From the NCBI RefSeq assembly GCF_019173455.1, contig NZ_JADPQH010000001.1, forward strand, positions 434,001-498,000: a DNA stretch of 64,000 nucleotides. Reading direction: 5' to 3'. Source of the stretch: Nesterenkonia sp. Act20. GTDB taxonomy: Bacteria > Actinomycetota > Actinomycetes > Actinomycetales > Micrococcaceae. The notes beneath the pieces are model-generated. The model ran no database searches and was not told where the DNA came from. It was given only the letters and a program-made list of their open reading frames with translations. Made by a program: the position numbers and the translations under genes. Of the stretch, positions 41,296 through 49,968 are shown in pieces (the first letter of the stretch is position 1; every line of letters starts with the position of its first letter).

Positions 41296-44200
41296 CCGCC
41301 CGGGGCCCGGTGCGCCGGATGGTGCCCTCGGCCATGAGCATCTTCGCCGCGAAGAGGCATTCACCGGTGTTGTACTGGGCCTCTTCGAAGAAGCTCAGGT
41401 CCACACAGCCGGTGCCGTCGTCGAGGGTGATGAACACGACCCGCTTGCCGGAGGCCATCGGCGGAGTCTGCGTGGCCACCCGAATCCCCGCCACCCGCAC
41501 AGTGGCGCCATTGCGCAGCGAGAGCAGCTGTTCAGCGAAAGTCGCCCCTGCTGCCTCGAGCACCGGGCGGTGGATCTCCATCACGTGACCACTGGTGTCC
41601 AGCGAGGTCAGATCCAGCTCGGTGGTGACGATCTCACGGACCTGAAGCTCCCCCGCCCCGGTGGGCATATTGGCGATCTCCACATCACCGAGGGGCAGCG
41701 ACAGCTGGCCCTGCACCTGGCGAGCCGGCGGCTTCTTGGCGTACTCCAGGTTGGTCGACTCCACCCATTGAATGAGGTCCTTGCGTGCCTTGCGCCCCTC
41801 GGGCAGCAGGCAGTCCAAGGCGCCGACCTTGGCCAGGTCGCGCAGCGTGGAGCGCTTCAACCGGGAGCGATCCCGCAGATCGGCCAGCGAAGCGAAGGGC
41901 TGTTCGGCCTCGATGCGGCGCAGCTCGGTCTTGGAGATCCCCTTCAGCCCGATCAGTGACATCCGGATCCCCCACACCGGCAGCCCCGCCACAGAGGTGG
42001 CCTCCACGTGATAGCTGCTGGTAGAGCGGTTGACGTCCATCGGCAGCAGCGGGATCCCCAGACGGCGAGCCTCGGAGACCAGCAGCCGCAGCGGGTACAT
42101 GCCGGGATCATGTTCGAACAGGCCGCAGAGGAAGTGGGCGGGGTGGTGGGTCTTCAGCCAGGCCGACTGGTAGGTGGGCACGGCGAAGGCGGCTCCGTGA
42201 GCCTTGCAGAAGCCGAAGCTGCCGAAGCTGAGCAGGATCTCCCAGACCCGGTCGATCACCGCGGCGGAGTAGCCGCGCTTGGCGGTCTTCTCGCGGAAGA
42301 AGATCTCCACTGGACCGGCCTTGTCCTTGCTCATCGCACGGCGCAGCTCATCGGCCACGTCGAGGCCACACTCGGTCATCGTGTCGAAGATCCGCAGCAC
42401 CTGCTCATGGAAGACCACCACACCATAGGTCTCATCCAGGATCGGCGCCAGGTCGGGGTGCGGGTAACCCACCTCCTCGTAGCCGTGGCGGCGCTCCAGG
42501 TAGGGCTTGACCATGCCCGAGCCCATGGGCCCGGGGCGGAAGAGCGAGATGTCGACCACCAGATCATTGAGGGTCTCGGGCACCAGCTTGCCGATCAGTT
42601 CACGCTGGCCGGGGCTCTCGATCTGGAAACAGCCCAGCGTGTGGGTGGACTGGATCATCGCGAAGGTCGCCGGATCGGCATAGTCCACGTCCTTGACCAT
42701 GTCGATCACCTCCCCGGTGGTGCGCTGCAGCTCGGTCAGCGCATAGGCGATCGCCGATTGCATGCGCACCCCGAGGACATCGAGCTTGATGAACCCCATC
42801 GGGTCCATATCGTCCTTGTCGAACTGGCTCATCGGCAGTCCGTTGACCCCGGAGCGTTCCACCGGGGTGAGCTTGAGCAGGTTGTTATTGCCCAGAATCA
42901 CCCCGCAGGGGTGGGTGGAGATGTGCCGGGGCAGCCGGTCCAGACGCTCGGAGAGGTCCACCAGCAGGTCCAGCTGCTGGCGTCCGGAGGTGCGTTCGGT
43001 CTCGATCCGCTCGGCGAGGCTGCGCAGCTCAGGCTTCTCCTCCAAGGCGCGGCGGAACTCCCGAGCGGGGAAGCGCCACATGATCTCGGCCAGCTGATCG
43101 ATCTCCTCCTCGGGGAGTCCCAGCGCAAGCCCGGCATCCCGCACCGCGCCGCGGATCCGGTAGGCGTTCTGCATGCTCATCAGGGTCACCCGCTGGGAGC
43201 CGAAGCGTTTGAACACCGCCCGGTAGATCCGATGCCGCTCGGCCGATTCCACGTCGATGTCGATATCGGGCAGGGTGGAGCGCCTCCGCGAGAGGAAGCG
43301 TTCGAAGATCAAGCCGTGCTGCAGCGGGTCGATGGGACTGATCCCCAGCGCGTGAACCACCAGAGAGGAGACCGCCGAACCGCGGGCGGCTGCCCGGACG
43401 CCCATCTCCCGGATCAGCCGGGCCACCTCGGCCACGGTCAAGAAGTAGGGGGCGAAGCCCAGGTCGGCGATGATGCTGAGCTCATGCTCCAGCCGGGCCC
43501 GCACCTCGCCGGGGCTCTCGGGATCCGCGTCATTGTCCTGCTTCGCGCCAGACTCCGGATCCGCGCCCCTGAGCTGGGCTGCTGCCTGCCGAGCCTGCTC
43601 CTCGGCGGCGAGCATCTCCGCCAGGCCCTCTTCGCAGCGCGCGCGCAGCTCCTCATCGGGGTCGCCTTCGATTCCGATGACGGTGGCCTCAGGCACCTTG
43701 GGCTGACCCCAGCCCATGTCTGTGATCGGATCCAGCTCACATTGGCGTGCCAGCCTTTCGGTGTTCTCCAGCAGCTCCTCCGCAGAGATGGAGGTGGTGC
43801 TGGCAGCGCAGATCTCGGCGGCCAGGGCTTCCATCTGCACGGCGGGCTTCAACCAGCCCTGATCGGTGGGCTGCAGTGCAGCGGTGTGGTGCAGGTCCGA
43901 AAGCACCCGCACGGCGTCGAGCACATCGGCAGTGGCGGCCTCATCGGTGCTCAACAGCCGCACGGCATTGGTCAGCACCGGGGTGACCCGGCTGACCTGG
44001 GCGGCGCTGAGCATCCGCACGGCATGAGCAGTGGAGAGCGCCTCACCGGGAGGCGCGAGATGTGAGACCACCTCCACCCGCAGGGCCTCCCCCAGCACCT
44101 CGCGCCACTGCCGCAGCAGCGCCCGGGTGCTCCGGTAATCCCGGGAGGCCGCGGCTTCACCGATCTCACTCTCCGGTCCGGCCAGCACAAACAGACGACG

Positions 44201-44572
44201 ACGCACCTCACCTGCGGCAGGGGCGGCGAACTCCGCCAGATCCTGCAGACTCACCCGCGCGGATTCACCCTGTGGGCGCTCGTGGGCGCGCGAGATCAGT
44301 TCGCACAGAGCGGCATATCCCCCGCTGGCTCCGCTGGCCAGCACCACTGCCCGGCCGCGCTCCTCCACGGCGAGGCTGACACCAAGGATCGGGGCAACAC
44401 CGAGATCCACGCAGGCACCGATGTGCTTGACGGCGCCATAGAGCCCGTCCCGGTCGGTGATGGCCAGCGCGCGCATCTCATCGGCTGCGGCGGCAGCCAC
44501 CAGTTCCTGGGGACGGTTGGTGCCGTAATGGCTGCTGAAGGAGCTGGCCACGTTCAGATGGGTGAAGGTCAA
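41213..44572 (-). CDS. dnaE2: Error-prone DNA polymerase III alpha subunit
   Basis: A 1119-residue C-family polymerase. The PHP domain begins FTHLNVASSFSSHYGTNRPQELV; polymerase motifs are TLPDIDIDVESAERHRIYRAVFKRFG, GFIKLDVLGVRMQSAIAYAL and SLFRPGPMGSGMVKPYLERRHG. The C-terminal part has an OB-fold region. It lacks the long C-terminus of DnaE1 and fits DnaE2, which bypasses lesions with ImuB. The likely start is TTG at 44572, overlapping the DUF6504 stop. The first PHP motif reads HLNV where HLHV is usual. No imuA/imuB lies beside it. Confidence 0.93.
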   Translation of the reverse strand: MTFTHLNVASSFSSHYGTNRPQELVAAAAADEMRALAITDRDGLYGAVKHIGACVDLGVAPILGVSLAVEERGRAVVLASGASGGYAALCELISRAHERPQGESARVSLQDLAEFAAPAAGEVRRRLFVLAGPESEIGEAAASRDYRSTRALLRQWREVLGEALRVEVVSHLAPPGEALSTAHAVRMLSAAQVSRVTPVLTNAVRLLSTDEAATADVLDAVRVLSDLHHTAALQPTDQGWLKPAVQMEALAAEICAASTTSISAEELLENTERLARQCELDPITDMGWGQPKVPEATVIGIEGDPDEELRARCEEGLAEMLAAEEQARQAAAQLRGADPESGAKQDNDADPESPGEVRARLEHELSIIADLGFAPYFLTVAEVARLIREMGVRAAARGSAVSSLVVHALGISPIDPLQHGLIFERFLSRRRSTLPDIDIDVESAERHRIYRAVFKRFGSQRVTLMSMQNAYRIRGAVRDAGLALGLPEEEIDQLAEIMWRFPAREFRRALEEKPELRSLAERIETERTSGRQQLDLLVDLSERLDRLPRHISTHPCGVILGNNNLLKLTPVERSGVNGLPMSQFDKDDMDPMGFIKLDVLGVRMQSAIAYALTELQRTTGEVIDMVKDVDYADPATFAMIQSTHTLGCFQIESPGQRELIGKLVPETLNDLVVDISLFRPGPMGSGMVKPYLERRHGYEEVGYPHPDLAPILDETYGVVVFHEQVLRIFDTMTECGLDVADELRRAMSKDKAGPVEIFFREKTAKRGYSAAVIDRVWEILLSFGSFGFCKAHGAAFAVPTYQSAWLKTHHPAHFLCGLFEHDPGMYPLRLLVSEARRLGIPLLPMDVNRSTSSYHVEATSVAGLPVWGIRMSLIGLKGISKTELRRIEAEQPFASLADLRDRSRLKRSTLRDLAKVGALDCLLPEGRKARKDLIQWVESTNLEYAKKPPARQVQGQLSLPLGDVEIANMPTGAGELQVREIVTTELDLTSLDTSGHVMEIHRPVLEAAGATFAEQLLSLRNGATVRVAGIRVATQTPPMASGKRVVFITLDDGTGCVDLSFFEEAQYNTGECLFAAKMLMAEGTIRRTGPRAVTVQATRAWDLRGETVPGQLPAAAGSA

Positions 44573-44919
44573 TGGACCCTCACCACGCGCCAGCGCCCGG
44601 AGGCGAGATGACGGCTGACGTCGATGGTGCGCACTTCGGTGACCTCGGTGCGGGAGACGGCTTCGGGCTCGACCTGCAGACGCCACATCTCATGGGCCAC
44701 CAGGCCGGGACGGCCACGTTCGGCCCGAGGCTCTTCGAGCCACCAGCTGCGCCGCTGGAACCAGCGAATCGGTGTTTCCACCACGAGGTGCCTCCGCTCT
44801 TGCCAGATCACCCGGTGGGGCATCGACTGTTCATCGCATTCCACCTCGATGGATTCGGTGAATGTCACCGCTCCGCGGCGGGGTGCTCGATCAGCTTCGG
44901 GACGAATAACAGTGGACAT
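44569..44919 (-). CDS. DUF6504 family protein (DnaE2 partner)
   Basis: A 116-residue soluble basic protein. FTESIEVECDEQSMPHRVIWQERRHLVVETPIRWFQRRSWW, then MWRLQVEP and RHLASGRWRVVRVH are the conserved blocks of the short proteins encoded just before dnaE2 in actinobacteria. Function is unknown, but its invariable linkage suggests a role in DnaE2-dependent mutagenesis. AGAGGAG lies 8 nt before the ATG. Its stop overlaps the dnaE2 start (TTGA). A LexA-type box is about 75 bp upstream. Confidence 0.82.
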   Translation of the reverse strand: MSTVIRPEADRAPRRGAVTFTESIEVECDEQSMPHRVIWQERRHLVVETPIRWFQRRSWWLEEPRAERGRPGLVAHEMWRLQVEPEAVSRTEVTEVRTIDVSRHLASGRWRVVRVH

Positions 44920-44990
44920 GGACAGGCTCCTCTTTCATGTCTCCAAGAGGTATGACGAAGCCGATGGGAAGCCCGGGAGCCTCATCGTAT

Positions 44991-45006
44991 TCGAACATAC
45001 TTTCGA
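44991..45006 (-). promoter_or_regulatory. LexA (SOS) box for DUF6504-dnaE2
   Basis: TCGAAC-ATAC-TTTCGA matches the actinobacterial SOS consensus TCGAAC-N4-GTTCGA except for one base. It lies 72-87 bp upstream of the DUF6504 start, so the operon should be induced by DNA damage. It is also about 60 bp upstream of the divergent DUF3253 gene. Confidence 0.7.
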
Positions 45007-45064
45007 TAGCAACAGAAGTGAGCCTAGGGTCCGGCACTGACACGGATGGGTGCAGACTGGAGGC

Positions 45065-45409
45065 ATGGACGAGCCCTACGCAGCATCCGACCGCGAGATG
45101 GAGCGCGCGATCCTTGAGCTGCTCGCGAAGCGTACCGAGTCGGCGACGATCTGTCCCTCCGATGCCGCGCGCGCCGTCGGCGGGGAAGAATGGCGGGATC
45201 AGATGGATGCTGCCCGGGCAGCGGCGCGGCGCCTGGAGGCCGCCGGCGCCGTGGACATCACGCAGCGCGGCGCAGTGGTCGATCCGGCGACCGCCCGAGG
45301 TCCGATCCGCATCCGACGGCGTCCGTCCGGCGGATCAGAACCTTCCGAGACGGTCTTGCGCGAGACTCGGAAGCCTGGCACCCACAGCACTTCGGAGGTC
45401 CAGCCGTGA
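45065..45409 (+). CDS. DUF3253 winged-helix-like protein
   Basis: A 114-residue soluble protein. REMERAILELLAKRTESATICPSDAARAVGGEEWRDQMDAARAAARRLEAAGAVDITQRGAVVDPATARGPIRIRR carries the DUF3253 signature (ICPS(D/E)AARA and RGPIRIR). The fold looks like a winged helix, so nucleic-acid binding is possible. An in-frame GTG at 45050 would add five residues. Its stop overlaps the next gene (GTGA), so it is coupled to a transglutaminase-like protein. It is divergent from the SOS-controlled DUF6504 gene. Confidence 0.82.
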   Translation: MDEPYAASDREMERAILELLAKRTESATICPSDAARAVGGEEWRDQMDAARAAARRLEAAGAVDITQRGAVVDPATARGPIRIRRRPSGGSEPSETVLRETRKPGTHSTSEVQP

Positions 45410-46152
45410 CCTCGATGACGGTGCTCTTCACTCCTTGGTACAGGCGCATCCCCACTCGTTCGGCGGGAACCTGCGATCAGCCTGGATCCGCTGAGCCCAC
45501 TGCGATTCTCGATCACAGGTCCAGCGCCATCTCCCACCTGGTCAAACGCTCACACCAATCAGCGGGAAGTGACGATCCTGTGGCGATCCTGAGGGAAGGT
45601 CATTCGATCATCAGAGATGAGGTGCGCGCCGTCTACGCCCTTGAGGAGCGCACTCCTGTCTCTCACGTATTCTCACGTGGCTTCGGCTCCTGCAGTCAAC
45701 GTCTCGCCGTTCTGGAGAGCGTCGCCCGCGCACTAGGCATCCAGACCCGCGTGCGCGCCCTGCTCATCGACCGCTCATTCTGGTACCCGCGCTTCCCCAG
45801 GACGAAGTTCGCCCTCCCTGATCAGATGCTGCTCGCGTGGCCCGAGTTCAGGATCAATCAGTGGAAGCCTGATCAGTGGACTCCTGCCTCAGAGCTGTTC
45901 GGTTCGATCGGATGTCGCGGAGGCGGTTCATTCACCAACAGCGGATCAGAGACGCTGTTCGAGGCAGTAGGACGCTGCGCTGTGGATTGGGACGGACGAG
46001 AGGCGGGCGGCACTCACGATTTGTCGCACTTCATCAGGGCCGATCACGGCTACTTCGCGAATCGGGATGACGCCTTCGCCGTTCTTGGACAAACGCTCTG
46101 CGGTCCATCACGCCTCGTGGCGGACCCGCTTCTCCGCCGTATATCCGCCTGA
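45406..46152 (+). CDS. Transglutaminase-like superfamily protein
   Basis: A 248-residue protein with a central cysteine-protease-like core: SHVFSRGFGSCSQRLAVLESVARALGIQTRVRALLIDRSFWYPRF, where the Cys would be the nucleophile of the transglutaminase fold, followed by a conserved AWPEFRINQWKPDQWTPASELFG region and a His-containing GTHDLSHFI segment. No export signal is visible, so it is probably cytosolic. The GTG start overlaps the DUF3253 stop by 4 bp. Function unknown. Its 3' end overlaps a possible small minus-strand gene. Confidence 0.75.
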   Translation: MTSMTVLFTPWYRRIPTRSAGTCDQPGSAEPTAILDHRSSAISHLVKRSHQSAGSDDPVAILREGHSIIRDEVRAVYALEERTPVSHVFSRGFGSCSQRLAVLESVARALGIQTRVRALLIDRSFWYPRFPRTKFALPDQMLLAWPEFRINQWKPDQWTPASELFGSIGCRGGGSFTNSGSETLFEAVGRCAVDWDGREAGGTHDLSHFIRADHGYFANRDDAFAVLGQTLCGPSRLVADPLLRRISA

Positions 46153-46247
46153 TCCGCTCGCCCCAGCTGTACACGCACGGCCAGCACACCAGTGAGGATC
46201 ACGACGGCGGCGTTTTTCGCAATGGGTGAACGACCTTTGCTTCTCAT
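46050..46247 (-). CDS. Possible small protein antisense to the transglutaminase-like 3' end
   Basis: A 65-residue frame beginning MRSKGRSPIAKN followed by the short hydrophobic run AAVVILTGVLAV and a basic, Ser-rich tail. The strong ribosome-binding site AAAGGAG lies 7 nt before the ATG, the main support. About half overlaps the plus-strand gene, so it may be spurious. Confidence 0.3.
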   Translation of the reverse strand: MRSKGRSPIAKNAAVVILTGVLAVRVQLGRADQADIRRRSGSATRRDGPQSVCPRTAKASSRFAK

Positions 46248-46339
46248 CTGGCTTCTCCTTTGAACAGCGTTTACAACGCCGAAAGCACCGGCTCGATTCA
46301 GCAGCTTGGCCCCACAGCAAAGGGCATATTTGCGATTGA

Positions 46340-46345
46340 TACGCT
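46340..46345 (+). promoter_or_regulatory. -10 box for the PH-like membrane protein gene
   Basis: TACGCT followed by seven bases and the ATG at 46353; the preferred start is set by this spacing. Confidence 0.5.
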
Positions 46346-46352
46346 GAACACG

Positions 46353-46820
46353 ATGAGCAATTCTTCGAGTCAACTGATCTCCGACGTCGGGTTGAATCGA
46401 CGCGTCTCAGTCCCCCTCTTCGTGATCCTGGGACTCAGCGCCCTGCCCGCACTCCTCTTCGCTCCCCCAGGCGTCGGAATCAGCGTCCTGGTGCTGAATC
46501 TCATCATCGGTTCGGCGGTCGCTTTCCTGCGCGTGAAGATCAGCGCCGCCGAAGATGGCCTGCACGCCAGCTGCATGAGGATTTTTCGGGTGAGTTTCCG
46601 CTGGGCCGAGATCACCGCCGTGGAGGAAGGACGGGAGACCGGTGTCCTCGAAGGCGCCGGCTACCGGGTTCTTCCCGGGGGCAGGGTGGGCCTCCTCGTG
46701 GGTGGCCCCACCCTCGAGATCCGGGATGCACGCAGGTCCTACGTCCTAAGCGTCGCGGATCCAGAAAGCGTCATCACTGAAGTTCGCCGACGCCTCGACG
46801 CCGCGGGAGCAGCGCGCTGA
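46353..46820 (+). CDS. Hypothetical membrane protein with PH-like C-terminus
   Basis: A 155-residue protein with two N-terminal membrane helices (VPLFVILGLSALPALLFAPPG and GISVLVLNLIIGSAVAFLRV), then a soluble beta-rich region: LHASCMRIFRVSFRWAEITAVEEGRETGVLEGAGYRVLPGGRVGLLVGGPTLEIRD. The second part resembles bacterial PH-like domains found in small actinobacterial membrane proteins (DUF3093-like), but I cannot assign the family safely. It is convergent with the NCS2 permease gene. Confidence 0.6.
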   Translation: MSNSSSQLISDVGLNRRVSVPLFVILGLSALPALLFAPPGVGISVLVLNLIIGSAVAFLRVKISAAEDGLHASCMRIFRVSFRWAEITAVEEGRETGVLEGAGYRVLPGGRVGLLVGGPTLEIRDARRSYVLSVADPESVITEVRRRLDAAGAAR

Positions 46821-46888
46821 TTCGTCGGTAGCACCTGCGTGTACGAGCTGGTCCCGCCGGCCAACCGAAGTGCGCGCGCCTTTGGGGC

Positions 46889-48379
46889 TCAGCCGACACC
46901 AAGCGCGCTCTGGATGGGCCCGGAGATGAAGTAGAGCACGAACAGGACCGCCGTGACATACATCAGCGGATGGACCTCGCTCCATTTGCCGCGGAAGACC
47001 TTGATCGCCACATAACTGATGAATCCGGCGCCGATGCCGTTGGTAATCGAGTAGGAGAAGGGCATGACCACGATGGTCATGAAGGCGGGGATCGCCATCT
47101 CGATGTCGGTCCAGTCGATGCGCACGATCTGCTGCATCATCAGGAAGCCGACCAGCACCAGGGTGGCCGAGGCCGCCTCGGTGGGGATCACGGCCGCCAG
47201 TGGGGCCAGCACGATCGTGGCGAGGAAGAGCACACCGGTGACCACATTGGCGAAGCCGGTGCGCGCGCCGTCGCCCACACCGACCGTGGACTCGATGAAT
47301 CCGGAGTTCACTGAGGTGGAGCCCACGCCGCCACCGATGGTGCCCACCGCGTCGGCGACCATGATGCGGCGAGAATGCGGGATGTCGCCGTCGGCGTCCT
47401 TGATCCCCCCGGCATTGGAGACGCCGACCATGGTGCCCAGCAGGTCGAAGAAGTTGGCCAGCAGCAGCGTGAAGATCGCCAGCGTGGCCGCCACCACGCC
47501 GATGCTCTGCCAGGAGCCCAGCAGGTTGAAGTCACCCAGCAGGCTCAGGTCGGGCATGGTCAACCAGTCCTGGTTCAGCGTGGGCACGGTCAGGCCCCAG
47601 CCGTAGGGGTTCTCGGTGCCGTCCGCAGCGGTTTTCGGCCCGATGCTGAACACCGATTCCAGCGTGATGGCCAGGACGGTGGCACCCACGATCGAGTACA
47701 GGATCGCGCCGCGAATCTTGGCGGCCCACATGGCGAAGAGGGCGAACATCGCGATGAGGAAGATCAGGATGGGCCAGCCATAGAGCGAGCCGCCGACGCC
47801 GAGCTCCAGTCCGGTGCCGCCGTTGTTCTGGATGAAACCGGCGTTGACCATGCCGATCAGCGCGATGAACAGTCCGATCCCCACACTGATGGCGGTCTTC
47901 AGCGCCCCTGGAACGGCGTTGAAGATCGCCGAGCGGAATCCGGTGAGCACCAGGATCAGCAGGATGAAGCCTTCGATGACCACGAGCCCCATCGCGTCGG
48001 CCCAGGTCATCCCCGGCAGCACCACGATGCCGTAGGTGATGAAGGCGGACAGCCCCAGCGAGGAAGAGACCGCCATCGGGAATTTGCCGATCACGCCCAT
48101 CAGAATGGTCATCAGACCCGAGATCAGCGAGGTGGCAGCAGCGACGGCGGGCAGATTCGGCTCCGAGCCGCCGCCCAGGAAATTGCCGGTTGAGTCTGCG
48201 GAGGCGCCGATGATCAGCGGGTTGAGCACGATGATGTAGGACATCGCGAAGAAGGTCGCCAGGCCGCCGCGCACCTCGCGTCCGATGCTCGAGCCGCGCT
48301 CTGTGATGTGGAAATAGCGGTCGAAGCGGCCGTGGGGCGTCGGCGTCGAGGACTGGGAGGCGGGGGTCTGAGTGCTCAC
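46889..48379 (-). CDS. NCS2-family purine/pyrimidine permease (AzgA-like)
   Basis: A 496-residue permease. The N-terminal RGGLATFFAMSYIIVLNPLIIG, GVIGKFPMAVSSSLGLSAFITYGIV, TVPTLNQDWL and SVNSGFIESTVGVGDGARTGFANVVTGVLFLA are characteristic of AzgA/GhxP-type transporters, which import adenine, guanine or hypoxanthine by proton symport. About 14 hydrophobic segments are visible. GTG start at 48379 with a possible TAGGGT -10 box 8 nt before it. It is monocistronic. Confidence 0.92.
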   Translation of the reverse strand: MSTQTPASQSSTPTPHGRFDRYFHITERGSSIGREVRGGLATFFAMSYIIVLNPLIIGASADSTGNFLGGGSEPNLPAVAAATSLISGLMTILMGVIGKFPMAVSSSLGLSAFITYGIVVLPGMTWADAMGLVVIEGFILLILVLTGFRSAIFNAVPGALKTAISVGIGLFIALIGMVNAGFIQNNGGTGLELGVGGSLYGWPILIFLIAMFALFAMWAAKIRGAILYSIVGATVLAITLESVFSIGPKTAADGTENPYGWGLTVPTLNQDWLTMPDLSLLGDFNLLGSWQSIGVVAATLAIFTLLLANFFDLLGTMVGVSNAGGIKDADGDIPHSRRIMVADAVGTIGGGVGSTSVNSGFIESTVGVGDGARTGFANVVTGVLFLATIVLAPLAAVIPTEAASATLVLVGFLMMQQIVRIDWTDIEMAIPAFMTIVVMPFSYSITNGIGAGFISYVAIKVFRGKWSEVHPLMYVTAVLFVLYFISGPIQSALGVG

Positions 48380-48443
48380 GGGGCACTACCCTATGGCCAG
48401 GCGTGGGATTCCGACCAGCGGAACCTGTCCGGCGAGACCAGGG

Positions 48444-48764
48444 TCACGCCGGGATGTCCTGCCGGCGCTGCTCGCGATGGACTCTCCCGTTGTGCAACAC
48501 GCCCGCCAACAGGTGAGGCAGGAAAGCCACGAAGGGCACGAACGCCCCGAAGGTTCCCACGGCTTGGATCCAGAAGTACATGCTGCAGATGCTGACCAGG
48601 CTGCCGAGCACCTGGAGGCCATACGCCTTCCGTGAACCACGAACGTAACTGCCGAAAAGTAATGGACGACGACGATCCGGCGTCGCAGCACCGGCCACCA
48701 GGGCAGACCACAGCAACAGAGCTGCACCGGCGATCAGGAGCAACGAACCGAACAAGACATCCAT
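48444..48764 (-). CDS. Small three-helix membrane protein (paralogue of 31440-31742)
   Basis: A 106-residue protein with the helices LFGSLLLIAGAALLLWSALVAGA, LQVLGSLVSICSMYFWI and FGAFVPFVAFLPHLLAGVL. The first loop contains DRRRPLLFG and the end is LLAGVLHNGRVHREQRR, matching in order the protein at 31440-31742. Function unknown. It lies 64 bp after the permease start, in the same direction. Confidence 0.65.
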   Translation of the reverse strand: MDVLFGSLLLIAGAALLLWSALVAGAATPDRRRPLLFGSYVRGSRKAYGLQVLGSLVSICSMYFWIQAVGTFGAFVPFVAFLPHLLAGVLHNGRVHREQRRQDIPA

Positions 48765-48879
48765 CGCTCCATCGCATCAATGTGCGACGTCCTCGGTCAA
48801 TACCAGGGACTCATCAGCGCTATATCGTTGCTTTCTCCTGGTGGTGGCGCCGCTCCCGATTCAGATCGCTCGGTGACGA

Positions 48880-49788
48880 TTACGCGAAGTCAGACCGGCT
48901 CCGGAGGCCGAAGCCGACGCCGGTGAGCTCCTCGGAAACCTCCCACAGCCGCCGCGCCAGCTCGGGGTCGGCTGCTTTGTCTGAGCGCCCCACCATGGTG
49001 GGGTATCCCTGGAGCTCACCGCGCCCGTCGGGACCGATATAGCTCGCCCCGGGGAGATCCTGCGTCGCGGCGTAGAGGGACGGCAGCGCTCCCTGCTCGC
49101 TGGTCTGAGCGAAGAGGCGGCCGGCCAGATTCACCGCGGAGACGAGAAGCTTGCTCCGTCCCTGGGTGCCGAGATTGGTGGCGGCGTAGCCCGGATGCGC
49201 CGCCAGCGACAGCACCGGAGAATCGACCTCCTCCAAGCGGTGCTGCAGTTCAAGCGTGAACAGCAGATTCGCCAGCTTGGACTGCCCATAGGCCTGCGGG
49301 AGGGAGTACCTGCGCTGACTCAGCTCCAGGTCGTCGAAGTGGATATGACCTGCCTTGTGCGCTCCGGAGGAAAGTGTGACGACTCGATCCGTGGTGTGAG
49401 GCAGGACAAGATTGGTCAGTGCGAAGTGACCCAGGTGGTTGGTGCCGAACTGCATGTCGAAGCCGTCCTTGGTGCGGGCGCCGCGGCCCCCCGCGACTCC
49501 GGCGTTGTTCACCAGGACATCGATCGAGCCGGTCCAGGACTGCGCGAACGCTCTCACCGAGGCCAGATCGGCGAGGTCGAGCTCTCGCACCTCAGTGCTG
49601 CCGTTCATGGTCCGGGCCGCATCCTGACCACGCCGCGTATTGCGGACCGCGAGCACCACATGGGCTCCTGCCTGGGCCAAAGCACTCGCCGTCGCCAACC
49701 CCACTCCGCTGGTGGCACCGGTGACGACTGCAGTTCTGCCCTGCATCTGAGGCATATCCGCTGCGGACCAAGGCTGTGTACTCATCAT
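48880..49788 (-). CDS. Retinol-dehydrogenase-like SDR oxidoreductase
   Basis: A 302-residue SDR. The cofactor motif is TAVVTGATSGVGLATASALAQAGAHVVLAVRN, then VLVNNAGVAGG, FGTNHLGHFALTNL, VTLSSGAHK and the catalytic Tyr/Lys in LPQAYGQSKLANLLFTLEL. These match WW-domain-oxidoreductase/retinol-dehydrogenase-like enzymes that use NADP. It carries the usual longer C-terminal substrate loop. The substrate is unknown. It is divergent from the membrane protein/XRE pair. Confidence 0.92.
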   Translation of the reverse strand: MMSTQPWSAADMPQMQGRTAVVTGATSGVGLATASALAQAGAHVVLAVRNTRRGQDAARTMNGSTEVRELDLADLASVRAFAQSWTGSIDVLVNNAGVAGGRGARTKDGFDMQFGTNHLGHFALTNLVLPHTTDRVVTLSSGAHKAGHIHFDDLELSQRRYSLPQAYGQSKLANLLFTLELQHRLEEVDSPVLSLAAHPGYAATNLGTQGRSKLLVSAVNLAGRLFAQTSEQGALPSLYAATQDLPGASYIGPDGRGELQGYPTMVGRSDKAADPELARRLWEVSEELTGVGFGLRSRSDFA

Positions 49789-49871
49789 CTGAGACTACTG
49801 ACCAGCTACAAGAGGAAGAAACTCCCCCGACGACTGTGCAGCCTCGACTGAACTGGTGTCACCAACGATAG

Positions 49872-49919
49872 TCAAGTGACCTTGACATGCGGCGGCCCAA
49901 ATGTAAAGCTTCTTTGACA
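49872..49919. promoter_or_regulatory. Two operator-like dyads before the membrane protein/XRE pair
   Basis: GTCAAG-N4-CTTGAC lies at 49872-49887, and the near-palindrome ATGTAAAG-CTT-CTTTGACAT follows at 49900-49919. Both use TTGAC/GTCAA half sites. They fit binding by the small XRE regulator encoded at 50433 and lie where a promoter is expected. Confidence 0.45.
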
Positions 49920-49968
49920 TTGGACATACAGTAGAAGGAGCACCCTGCTCCGTGGACGAGGAGGCGAC

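Noticed and set aside
42008-44065. Long open frame antisense to dnaE2
   Set aside because: Composition is typical of antisense shadow frames in high-GC DNA; no motifs, and dnaE2 is certain.
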